Shown here: in pieces, positions 1-7,757 of the stretch
Position numbering within the stretch: the stretch's first letter is position 1
Layout: every line of letters begins with the position of its first letter
From: JAAYYM01 sp964483155
Lineage (GTDB): Bacteria; Bacillota; Clostridia; Lachnospirales; Lachnospiraceae
Length of the DNA stretch: 21,285 bases
NCBI GenBank assembly: GCA_964483155.1
Contig: CAZAAC010000040.1
Location: 1 to 21,285, forward strand
Reading direction: 5' to 3'
The notes under the pieces: generated by a model
What the model saw: only the letters and a program-made list of their open reading frames with translations
Databases searched by the model: none
What the model was told of the DNA's origin: nothing
Translations under genes and position numbers: made by a program

Positions 1-33
1 GGAGTCCTTTTGAATTTTCAGGGTTGGTTTATA

Positions 34-54
34 CTGTTTAGTTATCAAGGTGCA
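34..54 (-). promoter_or_regulatory. boxA-like motif of a probable rRNA operon leader
   Basis: Read on the minus strand this stretch is TGCACCTTGATAACTAAACA plus G. It closely resembles the rrn leader and antitermination (boxA) sequence of low-GC Firmicutes, which in Bacillus reads roughly TGCTCTTTGAAAACTAAACA. It lies about 70-90 nt downstream of a strong minus-strand promoter and points out of the left edge, so a 16S rRNA gene probably begins beyond position 1. The comparison is from memory. No rRNA gene itself is in the window, and another stable-RNA or spacer context is possible. Confidence 0.6.
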
Positions 55-103
55 TATACCGATTGACGCTGATTCTTACTGCTTATGATGACAATTTTAA
101 AAG

Positions 104-164
104 AAATCCGTCGACATGCGGCTTGTATATAATATCACTACAGAAGCCTTGTGTCAACGGATTT
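104..164. repeat. 61-bp imperfect dyad around the left-edge promoter, possible terminator
   Basis: Two 21-nt arms (104-124 and 144-164) match at 17 positions as an inverted repeat around a 19-nt centre holding the -10 box. Each arm has an outer block of 13 and an inner block of 5 separated by three unmatched bases. In minus-strand RNA the outer block pairs fully with one U-G wobble and is followed by UUUCUUUU, so it could stop read-through from cvpA. In plus-strand RNA there is a C-A mismatch but a better U-tract follows. It could instead be a DNA-level operator. Confidence 0.55.
129..157 (-). promoter_or_regulatory. Strong sigma-70-type promoter, probably for an rRNA operon
   Basis: On the minus strand a perfect -35 box TTGACA (157-152) is followed by a 17-bp spacer and a -10 box TATTAT (134-129), with a start expected near 122. 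It is the closest match to the housekeeping consensus in the window. It drives transcription leftwards into the boxA-like leader at 54-34, which fits an rrn promoter. The promoter lies inside a long imperfect dyad (104-164), so the -35 box is also part of a potential terminator stem. Confidence 0.7.
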
Positions 165-195
165 TTTCATTTTTTTTTAATATTTATTTTACTTG

Positions 196-234
196 AAAAA
201 CAAATACAATATATTGAATTAAAGCTTTGTTTTT
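196..234 (-). terminator. Weak AT-only hairpin after cvpA
   Basis: Nine-base arms (196-204 and 226-234) of only A/T with one G/C pair form an inverted repeat just downstream of the cvpA stop codon, with a short CAATATATTG palindrome inside the loop. T residues end the stem on both strands. It could help end the cvpA transcript, but the stem is weak and the dyad at 104-164 is a better candidate. The rest of 165-255 is A/T-rich and holds nothing else I can name. Confidence 0.3.
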
Positions 235-255
235 ATCTATATCCTGTATAAACAA

Positions 256-951
256 TTATATTCCTGTTACAAATTGCAGTAGGAAATTTTTATTAAAAAG
301 CAATGATAGAAATAAACTACTATTAATTGATTTCAGCATCTGATTCCCTAGTGTGTTTCCAAAAAATATGATGGCAATAAAAAATCCTATCCAAATTATA
401 ATAAGACTACCCGCCAAAGCTGCAAACATACCAAGCAACTTATTTAATCCCTTTATAATAGGTATCTTTGCGATAATATCGGCAGAAAGAATAACAAAGG
501 TAATTAAAATCCAAAGCATTAGAAATGAACCAATAAACGAAATTGCGTTTATTATAATCTTTGCAATATACCCTGCAACATAATCCTCAAATAACGAAAC
601 TGCCATGGCCTGATATATTTCTTGCGTATTGTTTTTCAATAAGCAAGCTTTTATAATTTCCGGTAAATCATAAGATTCTATCGTCTTTACCTGGTTTTCT
701 TCTATTTTATTGTCATATACAGCATTATTATCAGCAAACACTTCCACAACCTTTGTCTTAAGTGCATCATATACCTTTGTATGATTTGTTAAATAATCAC
801 TGATGTATGGAGAAATAACCGTAACAATTGCAATAACAAGAATAATTGTGAATAACGATATCGCTATTCTTAAAAACCCTTTTCGATAACCGTGTATCGC
901 ACTTAGTGTTAAAAAACCAACAACAATAACAAATAGTACATTTACTTCCAT
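256..951 (-). CDS. cvpA: CvpA family membrane protein
   Basis: A 231-residue integral membrane protein. Hydrophobic segments lie at about residues 3-20, 25-50, 127-160 and 172-197. The N-terminal pattern, a first helix, then a short loop GYRKGFLR and a second helix, is typical of the CvpA (colicin V production) family. About 70 mostly polar residues between the second and third segments probably lie outside the cytoplasm. CvpA proteins affect envelope homeostasis and colicin V export in enterobacteria, but their biochemical role is not settled and none is claimed here. The ATG at 951 follows a G-rich ribosome binding site. The gene starts 34 bp after the DUF5711 gene, so the two are probably co-transcribed. 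Confidence 0.75.
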   Translation of the reverse strand: MEVNVLFVIVVGFLTLSAIHGYRKGFLRIAISLFTIILVIAIVTVISPYISDYLTNHTKVYDALKTKVVEVFADNNAVYDNKIEENQVKTIESYDLPEIIKACLLKNNTQEIYQAMAVSLFEDYVAGYIAKIIINAISFIGSFLMLWILITFVILSADIIAKIPIIKGLNKLLGMFAALAGSLIIIWIGFFIAIIFFGNTLGNQMLKSINSSLFLSLLFNKNFLLQFVTGI

Positions 952-985
952 TGATACTGCCCCTTTTCTGTGTTTCTTTTTAGGT

Positions 986-2176
986 TTATTTCAACTGTAT
1001 TTCTTCCGCTCTGTTCGCGGTAATCAAGATAAATTTAGTGATACTGTCCGTTGGAATCACTGTTAATACGGACTTATCAAAAGAACCCTTGTACTTTTCA
1101 ACACCCTTCATATTATAAATAGCACAATCTAAACTGCTATGAATTATGACTAATTCATTACTCAAGACAATGTCTGTATAATCAATATCAAATGGTTGTG
1201 AGAGGATTTTATTTCCACTTCCATCATAAATATCAATACGATACTTTGACTCATTATTACCAGAAATATATACGAGACCAATATATTTATCACCATGGAA
1301 AACACTTTTTATTTCTTCCTCCAATGGTAATTCAAATTCACTGACCGGTTTTTGATTTCCTCTATAAATAACAAACTTGTCATTTCCAACACCAACCGCA
1401 GTTGCATTATTTACAAAATCAACATAAGGAAATACTGCATCTGAATAGTTAAAGCCACTAACAAAATTGTCTATTTCATTTTGTCCAACTTCGCCAAAAT
1501 TATAAAAACCAACTGTCGCAGTTAATTTACCATTATTTATAAATAAATACGATACTGCTAGTTTAATACCATCATTCGACAAAGAAACACTAATTGGATA
1601 TCCGCTGATTGCCATTGTTGTCTTAATATCAGCAATGGTGTTTCCTTCTCGATCATACACGCGAATCCATGTTGTTTTTCCATCTTCAAGAACAGCTGCT
1701 ACAACACCACTTTCTGATACACAGAATTTCTGTACAGGTAACATAGCATCTATCTCTCCACATTTTCCAGCAGCATTCATAACATAAATCATGGTTCCCT
1801 TATAATCGCCTAAAACAACATACTCTCCAGCCACATCAACCATAGGAGACTGCATTTCGTAAGTTTCGTTCCAAAGCATAGTATTATCCATTGTAAATGC
1901 TATTGCACCATCTTGGCTGAATTTTAATATATTACCATTATAATTCATATATGAAGCCGTTGAATTTTCTTCAAATTCAACCCTTTTTAGCACTTCATAA
2001 TCAATGTATATCATATTTTGATAATTATAATACAAAACCATTGTAATGGTAGCCACAATCGCTATTGCAAAAAAAATACGTGAAAAAACCAACAATCTAT
2101 GCTGAAAAAGCATTTTGTTAAATTCTTTTTTTTCTTTTGTATTCTTTTTTTGAAAATAATCTTGCGAATGGGACAT
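986..2176 (-). CDS. DUF5711 family membrane-anchored, probable beta-propeller protein
   Basis: A 396-residue protein of unknown function. The first 27 residues are polar and basic, one transmembrane helix spans about residues 28-50, and the remaining 345 residues would lie outside the cytoplasm. That region is made of repeated short beta-strand-like units with alternating hydrophobic residues and Gly/Asp turns (for example VVLGDYKGTMIYVMNAAGK), which suggests a WD40- or PQQ-like propeller. This arrangement matches my recollection of the DUF5711 family, found in Lachnospiraceae and often beside cvpA. The ATG at 2176 follows AGAAGGAG. It begins 24 bp after the ROK kinase gene and may be read from the lacI-type promoter, although no functional link to sugar use is evident. 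Confidence 0.65.
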   Translation of the reverse strand: MSHSQDYFQKKNTKEKKEFNKMLFQHRLLVFSRIFFAIAIVATITMVLYYNYQNMIYIDYEVLKRVEFEENSTASYMNYNGNILKFSQDGAIAFTMDNTMLWNETYEMQSPMVDVAGEYVVLGDYKGTMIYVMNAAGKCGEIDAMLPVQKFCVSESGVVAAVLEDGKTTWIRVYDREGNTIADIKTTMAISGYPISVSLSNDGIKLAVSYLFINNGKLTATVGFYNFGEVGQNEIDNFVSGFNYSDAVFPYVDFVNNATAVGVGNDKFVIYRGNQKPVSEFELPLEEEIKSVFHGDKYIGLVYISGNNESKYRIDIYDGSGNKILSQPFDIDYTDIVLSNELVIIHSSLDCAIYNMKGVEKYKGSFDKSVLTVIPTDSITKFILITANRAEEIQLK

Positions 2177-2200
2177 AATAGTCTCCTTCTGTATTATATC

Positions 2201-3076
2201 TTATTTTTTTCCTATCGCTTGTTTTGCCAATTGTATAGCACCCATGATTCCTTGATTATCATTAAGACTTGCAGGAACAATATAGTTCTCTATACGTTTC
2301 ATTTCCTGTGTTTCAATATAACCGTTTACCATTCCAATTGTTTTTTCGCGAACTAATGGAAATAATTGCTCTTGGTGCATCACGCCTCCACCCAGTATTA
2401 TTCTCTGTGGCGAAAGTATCATAATGTAGTCCGTCAATGCCTGGGCAATATAATAGGCCTCCATTTCCCATACCTCTTTATTATCAGAAAGTTCAACTGC
2501 TTTTTTGTTCCAGCGCTTCTCAATTGCCGGTCCTGCTGCCATTCCCTCAAAACACGTTCCATGATATGGGCAACAACCCTCAAATTTGTCTTCGGGATGC
2601 CTTTTTAGTAAAATGTGTCCTGCTTCAGGATGTAGCATACCATGAACCAATTTTCCATTTATCCCAATTCCTACGCCTATTCCAGTACCAATCGTAATGT
2701 AAATAACATTCTCCATGTTTTTTGCACAACCAAATGTCATCTCTCCTAAGCACGAGGCGTTTACATCTGTATCAAGTCCAATTGAAACATTTAATTCTTT
2801 TTGAATACTTCTTAACAGATCATATCCTCTCCAAGCCATTTTGGGCGTAGAAAGAATATGACCATACGTCTCAGATTTTTGATTCACATCTATAGGTCCA
2901 AAAGCCCCAATTCCTAAAGATGCAATGTCTTTATCCTTAAAAAATGCAATTATTTTTGGAATTGTCTCTTCTGGTGAGCATGTCGGAATTGATATTTGTT
3001 CAAGTATCTTTCCGTCTTCTCGTCCTATTGCACAAACCATTTTTGTTCCACCTGCTTCTAATGCCCCGAATATCAT
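2201..3076 (-). CDS. ROK family fructokinase/mannokinase
   Basis: A 291-residue cytoplasmic sugar kinase of the ROK family. The N-terminal phosphate-binding segment is GALEAGGTKM. The presumed catalytic Asp lies in LDTDVNAS, and the ROK zinc site is PEAGH followed by CCPYHGTCFEG, giving the His and Cys ligands. The CPYHGxCxEG form is characteristic of Firmicutes ROK fructokinases such as B. subtilis GmuE (YdhR), which also use mannose. I chose the ATG at 3076 rather than one 24 bp upstream because AAGGAGGAG stands 4 nt before it and the protein then begins at the first beta strand. It lies 13 bp after manA. With ManA, a kinase acting on mannose or fructose would deliver fructose 6-phosphate. 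The exact substrate is inferred. Confidence 0.85.
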   Translation of the reverse strand: MIFGALEAGGTKMVCAIGREDGKILEQISIPTCSPEETIPKIIAFFKDKDIASLGIGAFGPIDVNQKSETYGHILSTPKMAWRGYDLLRSIQKELNVSIGLDTDVNASCLGEMTFGCAKNMENVIYITIGTGIGVGIGINGKLVHGMLHPEAGHILLKRHPEDKFEGCCPYHGTCFEGMAAGPAIEKRWNKKAVELSDNKEVWEMEAYYIAQALTDYIMILSPQRIILGGGVMHQEQLFPLVREKTIGMVNGYIETQEMKRIENYIVPASLNDNQGIMGAIQLAKQAIGKK

Positions 3077-3089
3077 ATTACTCCTCCTT

Positions 3090-3950
3090 TTATATCTCAA
3101 TTAATAAAATCTCAATTTTCCCTTTAATTATATATTCACCATAGGCAAAAGGAACCACAAAGGATTCTCCCTCCACAATAGGATATCCATTTATACTACC
3201 GGTTCCACTTATTATACTAATAATTTGAAAACATTTGTCTTGTTTGAAAATTTTACTTTCTTCTATATCATACTTAATAACTGTGTAATATTGACAAGAA
3301 ACAAGAACCTTACCATTACTGACACTAATTTTTTTGTCTTCAAATGGCACTTTTATAACATCAATACTTTTATTAATATGCAATTCCCTGAGTTCCCCAT
3401 CCATCCGACGTCCATAATCATATAATCGATAGGTAATATCACTATTTTGCTGAATTTCCATAATAGATGTATTTTGCTTTATAGCATGTATGGTACCTGG
3501 CTCTATCTGAAAAAAATCACCTTTCACAACAGGTATTTCACGTAACAATTCTTCCCACCGGTTTTCTGTAATCATTTTCCTGACTTCACTTTTTGTCTTG
3601 GCATTATGGCCAATTATAATACTTCCATCCGCTTCACAATCCAATACATACCAGCATTCCGTCTTACCCAGTGCTCCATTTTCGCTTTCTTTAGCATACT
3701 TATCATCTGGATGGACTTGTATGCTTAAATCATCTCTTGCTTCTATCTTTTTTACTAATAAGGGAAATACTTCACCCTCTATGTTTCCAAATAATTCTCT
3801 GTGATTTTTCCATAATTGTGATAAACTTTGCCCTTTATACTGACCCGAGCGCACTTTGCAATCACCATGTTCATGTGCACTGACTGTCCATATTTCCCTT
3901 CCCCAAATCAAGTCAATAAAAACAGGCGTAAAAAAGAGTAGCTCCTTCAT
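3090..3950 (-). CDS. manA: Mannose-6-phosphate isomerase, class I
   Basis: A 286-residue cupin metalloenzyme interconverting mannose 6-phosphate and fructose 6-phosphate. The family markers are in order: LIWGREIW near the N-terminus, the zinc-binding SIQVHPDD, then GKTECWYVLD, and the second-strand motif GTIHAI with IMEIQQNSDITYRLYDYGR after it. It is somewhat shorter than the roughly 315-residue B. subtilis enzymes, mainly at the C-terminus, but no key motif is missing. Its ATG overlaps the stop codon of the upstream LacI-type regulator by 4 bp (ATGA), indicating translational coupling. The order regulator, isomerase, ROK kinase resembles the gmuR-F-E part of the B. subtilis glucomannan operon, supporting a mannose role, but no glycosidase is present. 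Confidence 0.9.
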   Translation of the reverse strand: MKELLFFTPVFIDLIWGREIWTVSAHEHGDCKVRSGQYKGQSLSQLWKNHRELFGNIEGEVFPLLVKKIEARDDLSIQVHPDDKYAKESENGALGKTECWYVLDCEADGSIIIGHNAKTKSEVRKMITENRWEELLREIPVVKGDFFQIEPGTIHAIKQNTSIMEIQQNSDITYRLYDYGRRMDGELRELHINKSIDVIKVPFEDKKISVSNGKVLVSCQYYTVIKYDIEESKIFKQDKCFQIISIISGTGSINGYPIVEGESFVVPFAYGEYIIKGKIEILLIEI

Positions 3951-4963
3951 TTATTATTCCTTTCCTTTACGGAATCTCTAATCACCAGATTCCCGCTAAT
4001 TACTTTTCTTCCGGGTGAGAAATCTTCTCCTTTAATACTTTTCAATATAGATTCTACAGCCATAGATGCCATTATTTCTAAATCAACCGCAAATGTAGTT
4101 AATTGTGGTTTACAGATCGTTGCATAGATATAATCATCAAAGCCCACTACCGATATATCTTCAGGAACTTTATACCCTTTTTCTAATAATCTCTCTACAA
4201 CAATATACGCTACCTCGTCACAGTTACATACAAATGCCTGTGGCATTTCTTTCGGAAAATCATAATTTCTGAATAAAACACCATTTTCATCCCTGTCCTT
4301 CAATACCCATTCTTCGTGCAACATAATTTCATGCTGTAACAAAGATTTATAATATCCAAGATATCTGTCTAAAATACTGCTTGTTGCAAAAATATCTCCT
4401 ATAAATCCTATCTTCTTATGACCTGTCTCTATCAAATAATTTGTCAGCAAATAACTTCCATAAACATTATCACTAACTACAGAATCTACTTGTGAATGTT
4501 CATCATAAAAATCAAGAAAAATATAAGGAACATCTGAATGATTAATTAAATCTATGTATTTATCCTTTAATTGTCCCAATATAATAATTCCATCCACTTT
4601 ATTATTAGAAATTGTATTAGGTGGAATATATGCTTCTTCATCTTCCTTGGACAAAATCTCCATAATCCCAAAATAATTCAATGAACTTAACTTGATAATC
4701 ATATTATTGTATAGTTTTGAATAAAAAGCAGTATCGTCCTCAATGTATCTTCGTGCAATCAAAATGCCAATATTATAACTTTTATCATTACTGATTTCCT
4801 TTATTCCTAAACTATATCGATATCCCATTTCATCAGCTTTATTTTTTATTTTTTCACGTACTTCTACACTAACACCCTCTTTGCCAGAAAGCGCTTTTGA
4901 TACAGAAACTGTACTAATATTAAGAGCTTTTGCTATATCCTTCATTGTAACCTGCTTTGCCAT
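3947..4963 (-). CDS. LacI family transcriptional regulator
   Basis: A 338-residue repressor. The N-terminal helix-turn-helix (about residues 5-25, TMKDIAKALNISTVSVSKAL) is a textbook LacI-type DNA-binding head, followed by the hinge region and a periplasmic-binding-protein-like effector domain (from about residue 60) with VDGIIILGQ and the late motif ISVVGFDDYIYA. It is the first gene of a probable operon with manA and the ROK kinase, so it likely controls mannose/fructose use and its own expression through the palindromes at 5005-5059. The ATG at 4963 follows GTGGGGGA. The effector cannot be told from sequence. It is not obviously CcpA, since the neighbours suggest a local regulator. Confidence 0.85.
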   Translation of the reverse strand: MAKQVTMKDIAKALNISTVSVSKALSGKEGVSVEVREKIKNKADEMGYRYSLGIKEISNDKSYNIGILIARRYIEDDTAFYSKLYNNMIIKLSSLNYFGIMEILSKEDEEAYIPPNTISNNKVDGIIILGQLKDKYIDLINHSDVPYIFLDFYDEHSQVDSVVSDNVYGSYLLTNYLIETGHKKIGFIGDIFATSSILDRYLGYYKSLLQHEIMLHEEWVLKDRDENGVLFRNYDFPKEMPQAFVCNCDEVAYIVVERLLEKGYKVPEDISVVGFDDYIYATICKPQLTTFAVDLEIMASMAVESILKSIKGEDFSPGRKVISGNLVIRDSVKERNNK

Positions 4964-5004
4964 AATATTTCCCCCACTGCCGCTATTAAATGTTTCACAA
5001 TTGC

Positions 5005-5059
5005 CTATACATTTATTAAGTATAGCATGATGCTTTTTATTCGTAAAGTAAATTTACTT
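5005..5059 (-). promoter_or_regulatory. Promoter of the lacI-manA-kinase operon with two candidate operators
   Basis: On the minus strand a modest -35 box TTTACG (5047-5042), a 17-bp spacer and a -10 box TATACT (5024-5019) preceded by TGC form an extended -10 promoter. Two dyads overlap it. One is the perfect 14-bp palindrome AAGTAAATTTACTT at 5046-5059, touching the -35 box. The other is CTATAC, 9 bp, GTATAG at 5005-5025, covering the -10 box. Either could bind the LacI-type protein made from this promoter. Neither has the central CG common in LacI-family operators, so the assignment is tentative. Confidence 0.6.
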
Positions 5060-5124
5060 AATAATTTCTATTGCAATTTTTTTATATAAACCAGCGCCAT
5101 CCTCCTTCTTCGTCGGACATAAAG

Positions 5125-5165
5125 CAAACAAAAAAGTTGCATTCCCTCTTTGAAATGCAACTTTT
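5125..5165 (-). terminator. Intrinsic terminator of the araD-transketolase operon
   Basis: A perfect 12-bp stem (arms 5154-5165 and 5132-5143, AAAAGTTGCATT and its complement) with a 10-nt loop is followed on the minus strand by TTTTTTGTTTG. It lies about 30 bp after the stop codon of the second transketolase subunit. It is the clearest terminator in the window and separates this operon from the lacI-type promoter downstream. The 60 bp between it and that promoter hold no other gene. Confidence 0.9.
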
Positions 5166-5193
5166 AAATATTATGAATATATCTACTTATTAA

Positions 5194-6132
5194 TTATAGA
5201 AATGCTTTTACTTGTTTATAAATACCTTCTGCATCTAATAAATATTTATGAATTAATTCACCTGCAGAACCAGACTCGCCAAAAACATCTTGCATACCAA
5301 TTTTACATACCTGCGTCGGATATTTTGCACAAAGTGCATCACAAACTGCACTTCCCAGTCCTCCAATAACGGAATGTTCTTCTGCCGTTACCACTTTTCC
5401 TGTTTTTTTCGCAGAAGCAATAATTAGGTCTTCATCTAAAGGTTTTATAGTATGAATATTAATTACTTCAGCTTCAATTCCTTCAGCCGCAAGCATTTCT
5501 GCTGCTCCCATTGTTTCAGGAACCGTAAGTCCAGTCGCTACAATAGTTACATCTTTTCCTTCTCTAAGAACAATTCCTTTGCCCATTTCAAATTTGTATG
5601 AGGTTTCATCATTAAATACTGGAACTGCCGCACGACCAAAACGCAAATATACCGGCCCCTCATATTCATATGCTGCTTTGACAGCAGCTCTTGCCTCTAC
5701 ATCATCTGCTGGAGATATAATTACCATCCCAGGTATTGTTCTCATAAGTGCAATATCTTCATTACATTGATGAGACGCGCCATCTTCGCCTACAGAGATT
5801 CCTGCATGAGTTGCTCCTATTTTAACATTTAGGTGTGGGTATCCTATGCTGTTTCTTACTTGCTCAAAAGCACGACCAGCCGAAAACATCGCAAATGAAC
5901 TTGCAAAAGGTACTTTGCCTGTAGCTGCAAGTCCTGCTGCAATACATGTCATATTAGCCTCAGCTATTCCACAATTAATATGCTTATCAGGATGTGCTTT
6001 CATAAAAATATCTGTTTTTGTTGCTGCCGCAAGATCAGCCGTAAGCACTACGAGATTATCATGTTCATTCCCCAGTTCTACAAGCGCATTTCCATAACTG
6101 ACTCTCGTTGCTATCTTCTTTACTTCTGACAT
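5194..6132 (-). CDS. tkt: Transketolase, C-terminal subunit
   Basis: A 312-residue subunit carrying the pyrimidine-binding and C-terminal domains of transketolase. The pyrimidine-binding half is seen in NCGIAEANMTCIAAGLA, with the catalytic Glu of the GIAEANM segment, and in GEDGASHQCNEDIALMR. The C-terminal domain (from about residue 190) has the IVATGLTV strand and AEEHSVIGGLGSAV. It pairs with the product of the gene before it to transfer two-carbon units between xylulose 5-phosphate, ribose 5-phosphate and erythrose 4-phosphate. The ATG at 6132 lies 13 bp inside the upstream subunit gene, which favours coupled, equimolar translation. Splitting of transketolase into two genes is common in clostridia and archaea and is not a frameshift. 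A terminator follows. Confidence 0.93.
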   Translation of the reverse strand: MSEVKKIATRVSYGNALVELGNEHDNLVVLTADLAAATKTDIFMKAHPDKHINCGIAEANMTCIAAGLAATGKVPFASSFAMFSAGRAFEQVRNSIGYPHLNVKIGATHAGISVGEDGASHQCNEDIALMRTIPGMVIISPADDVEARAAVKAAYEYEGPVYLRFGRAAVPVFNDETSYKFEMGKGIVLREGKDVTIVATGLTVPETMGAAEMLAAEGIEAEVINIHTIKPLDEDLIIASAKKTGKVVTAEEHSVIGGLGSAVCDALCAKYPTQVCKIGMQDVFGESGSAGELIHKYLLDAEGIYKQVKAFL

Positions 6133-6956
6133 AGTGCCTCACCTATCCTCTCTAAGTCTGCCATAGCAGTCGCATATTGCTCATCATTTGGAGCCACGCC
6201 ATGCCATGCAACATTATTCTCCATAAAAGATACACCTTTGCCTTTTACACTTTTAGCAATGATAGCAGTTGGTTTTCCCTTTGTATTTCTTGCTTCGTTA
6301 AAAGCTGCTTCCAAAGAATCAAAATCATGTGCGTCACAATTAATTACATGAAAATTAAATGCTTTATACTTCTCATCAATAGGATATGGGCTACATATTT
6401 CTGTAACTGCACCATCAATTTGTAAATTATTATTATCTATGATAACAACTAAATTATCCAAGTGATTATGTCCCGCAAACATTGCTGCTTCCCATACCTG
6501 CCCTTCAGCAAGTTCTCCGTCTCCAAGTAATGAGTATACTCTATACTCTTCTTTAGACAATTTTGCGGAAAGTGCCATACCCGTTGCAACTGATATTCCC
6601 TGTCCAAGTGAGCCACTACACATATCTACTCCTGGAGTATGCTGCATACAAGGATGCCCTTGAAGATGAGAGCCTAAATGTCGAAGTGTTAATAAATCTT
6701 CAACCGGAAAATATCCTCTGTAAGCCAATGCAGAATACAATCCTGGAGCTGTGTGTCCTTTTGATAAAACAAAGCGATCCCTGTCTGCCTTTTTCGGATT
6801 TTTAGGATCAATATTCATTTCTTTAAAATACAGATATGTAAAAATATCTGCTGCCGAGAGAGACCCGCCTGGATGTCCCGCTTTTGCACTATGTACAGCG
6901 TTTATAACACCTTTTCGGACTTCATTGGCTTGCTTTTGTAATTCCAATGTGTTCAT
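6120..6956 (-). CDS. tkt: Transketolase, N-terminal subunit
   Basis: A 278-residue subunit holding the diphosphate-binding domain of transketolase. Visible markers are AKAGHPGGSLSAADI near residue 25, LSKGHTAPGLY, the GSLGQGISVATGMAL segment and the thiamine diphosphate/Mg motif GDGELAEGQVWEAAMFA, closing with DNNNLQIDG. It is complete for the first half of the enzyme and needs the following gene for a full active site. The ATG at 6956 follows AAGGAGAATGTAA. It comes 73 bp after araD with no terminator between them, so araD and both subunits probably form one operon that moves arabinose-derived xylulose 5-phosphate straight into the non-oxidative pentose phosphate pathway. Confidence 0.93.
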   Translation of the reverse strand: MNTLELQKQANEVRKGVINAVHSAKAGHPGGSLSAADIFTYLYFKEMNIDPKNPKKADRDRFVLSKGHTAPGLYSALAYRGYFPVEDLLTLRHLGSHLQGHPCMQHTPGVDMCSGSLGQGISVATGMALSAKLSKEEYRVYSLLGDGELAEGQVWEAAMFAGHNHLDNLVVIIDNNNLQIDGAVTEICSPYPIDEKYKAFNFHVINCDAHDFDSLEAAFNEARNTKGKPTAIIAKSVKGKGVSFMENNVAWHGVAPNDEQYATAMADLERIGEALCQK

Positions 6957-7029
6957 TTACATTCTCCTTCATTTTTTATCGTTGAAAATACAATTTGTTT
7001 ATTAGTATCTACAGAATTACGAATACATT

Positions 7030-7722
7030 TTATTGAGCTTGTCCGTAATATGCTTTTTCACCATGCTTTCTAAAATAATGCTTATCCTGTAACACTTGTG
7101 GAGCGGAAAATACAGATGGATTTATCAGCTCTGTTCTAAATGCCATCTTAGCAACTTCTTCGAGTACTACTGCATTGTGAACAGCATCCATTGCATCTTT
7201 TCCCCATGCAAAAGGACCATGATTGGCACATAATACAGCAGGTACTGCCATTGGGTCCTTATCCTTAAACGTTTCGATAATCAGTATGCCTGTATTTTTT
7301 TCATATTCTCCGTTAATCTCTTCTGCCTTTAAACTCCTTGCACAGGGTATCTCCCCATACATATAATCAGCATGTGTGGTACCATAACAAGGAATACTTC
7401 TTGCGGCTTGGGCCCATGAGGTTGCATATGAAGAATGTGTATGCACAATTCCTCCTACTTCTTTAAAGGCATTATATAGTTCCAAATGTGTCGCTGTATC
7501 TGAGGAGGGGTTATATTTACCCTCTACTTTTTCTCCAAACAGATTCATGACTACCATATCTTCTGGTTTTAATTTATTATAATCAATACCGCTAGGCTTA
7601 ATAACAAATAGCCCCTCTTCTCTGTCAATTCCACTGACATTTCCCCATGTAAATGTAACAAGTCCATATTGTGGAAGTGCCATATTTGCTTCATATACCT
7701 GCTTCTTTAATTTTTCTAGCAT
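7030..7722 (-). CDS. araD: L-ribulose-5-phosphate 4-epimerase
   Basis: A 230-residue class II aldolase-fold enzyme converting L-ribulose 5-phosphate to D-xylulose 5-phosphate, the last step specific to arabinose. Zinc ligands are His94 and His96 in VHTHSSYA and His168 in CANHGPFAWG. SGIDYNKLKPED and PSSDTATHLELY are also typical, with the acidic Asp75 in the latter. E. coli AraD has 231 residues, so the length fits. I chose the ATG at 7722. An in-frame GTG 18 bp upstream would place the evident ribosome binding site GGAGAGAGG inside the coding region. Unlike the usual araBAD order, araD here has its own promoter and leader and leads the transketolase genes. Confidence 0.95.
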   Translation of the reverse strand: MLEKLKKQVYEANMALPQYGLVTFTWGNVSGIDREEGLFVIKPSGIDYNKLKPEDMVVMNLFGEKVEGKYNPSSDTATHLELYNAFKEVGGIVHTHSSYATSWAQAARSIPCYGTTHADYMYGEIPCARSLKAEEINGEYEKNTGILIIETFKDKDPMAVPAVLCANHGPFAWGKDAMDAVHNAVVLEEVAKMAFRTELINPSVFSAPQVLQDKHYFRKHGEKAYYGQAQ

Positions 7723-7757
7723 ACGCTTACCTCTCTCCACTTACCATTATGCATCAA

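Noticed and set aside
5060..5124. Short minus-strand reading frame behind AAGGAGG in the tkt-lacI gap
   Set aside because: The ATG abuts the ribosome binding site with no spacing and the frame stops after ten codons.
6120..6132. Transketolase interrupted by a frameshift
   Set aside because: Each half has its own start, stop and complete domains, and two-gene transketolases are normal in clostridia.
7723..7740. GTG start for araD
   Set aside because: It would bury the GGAGAGAGG ribosome binding site in the coding region and make the protein longer than the family norm.
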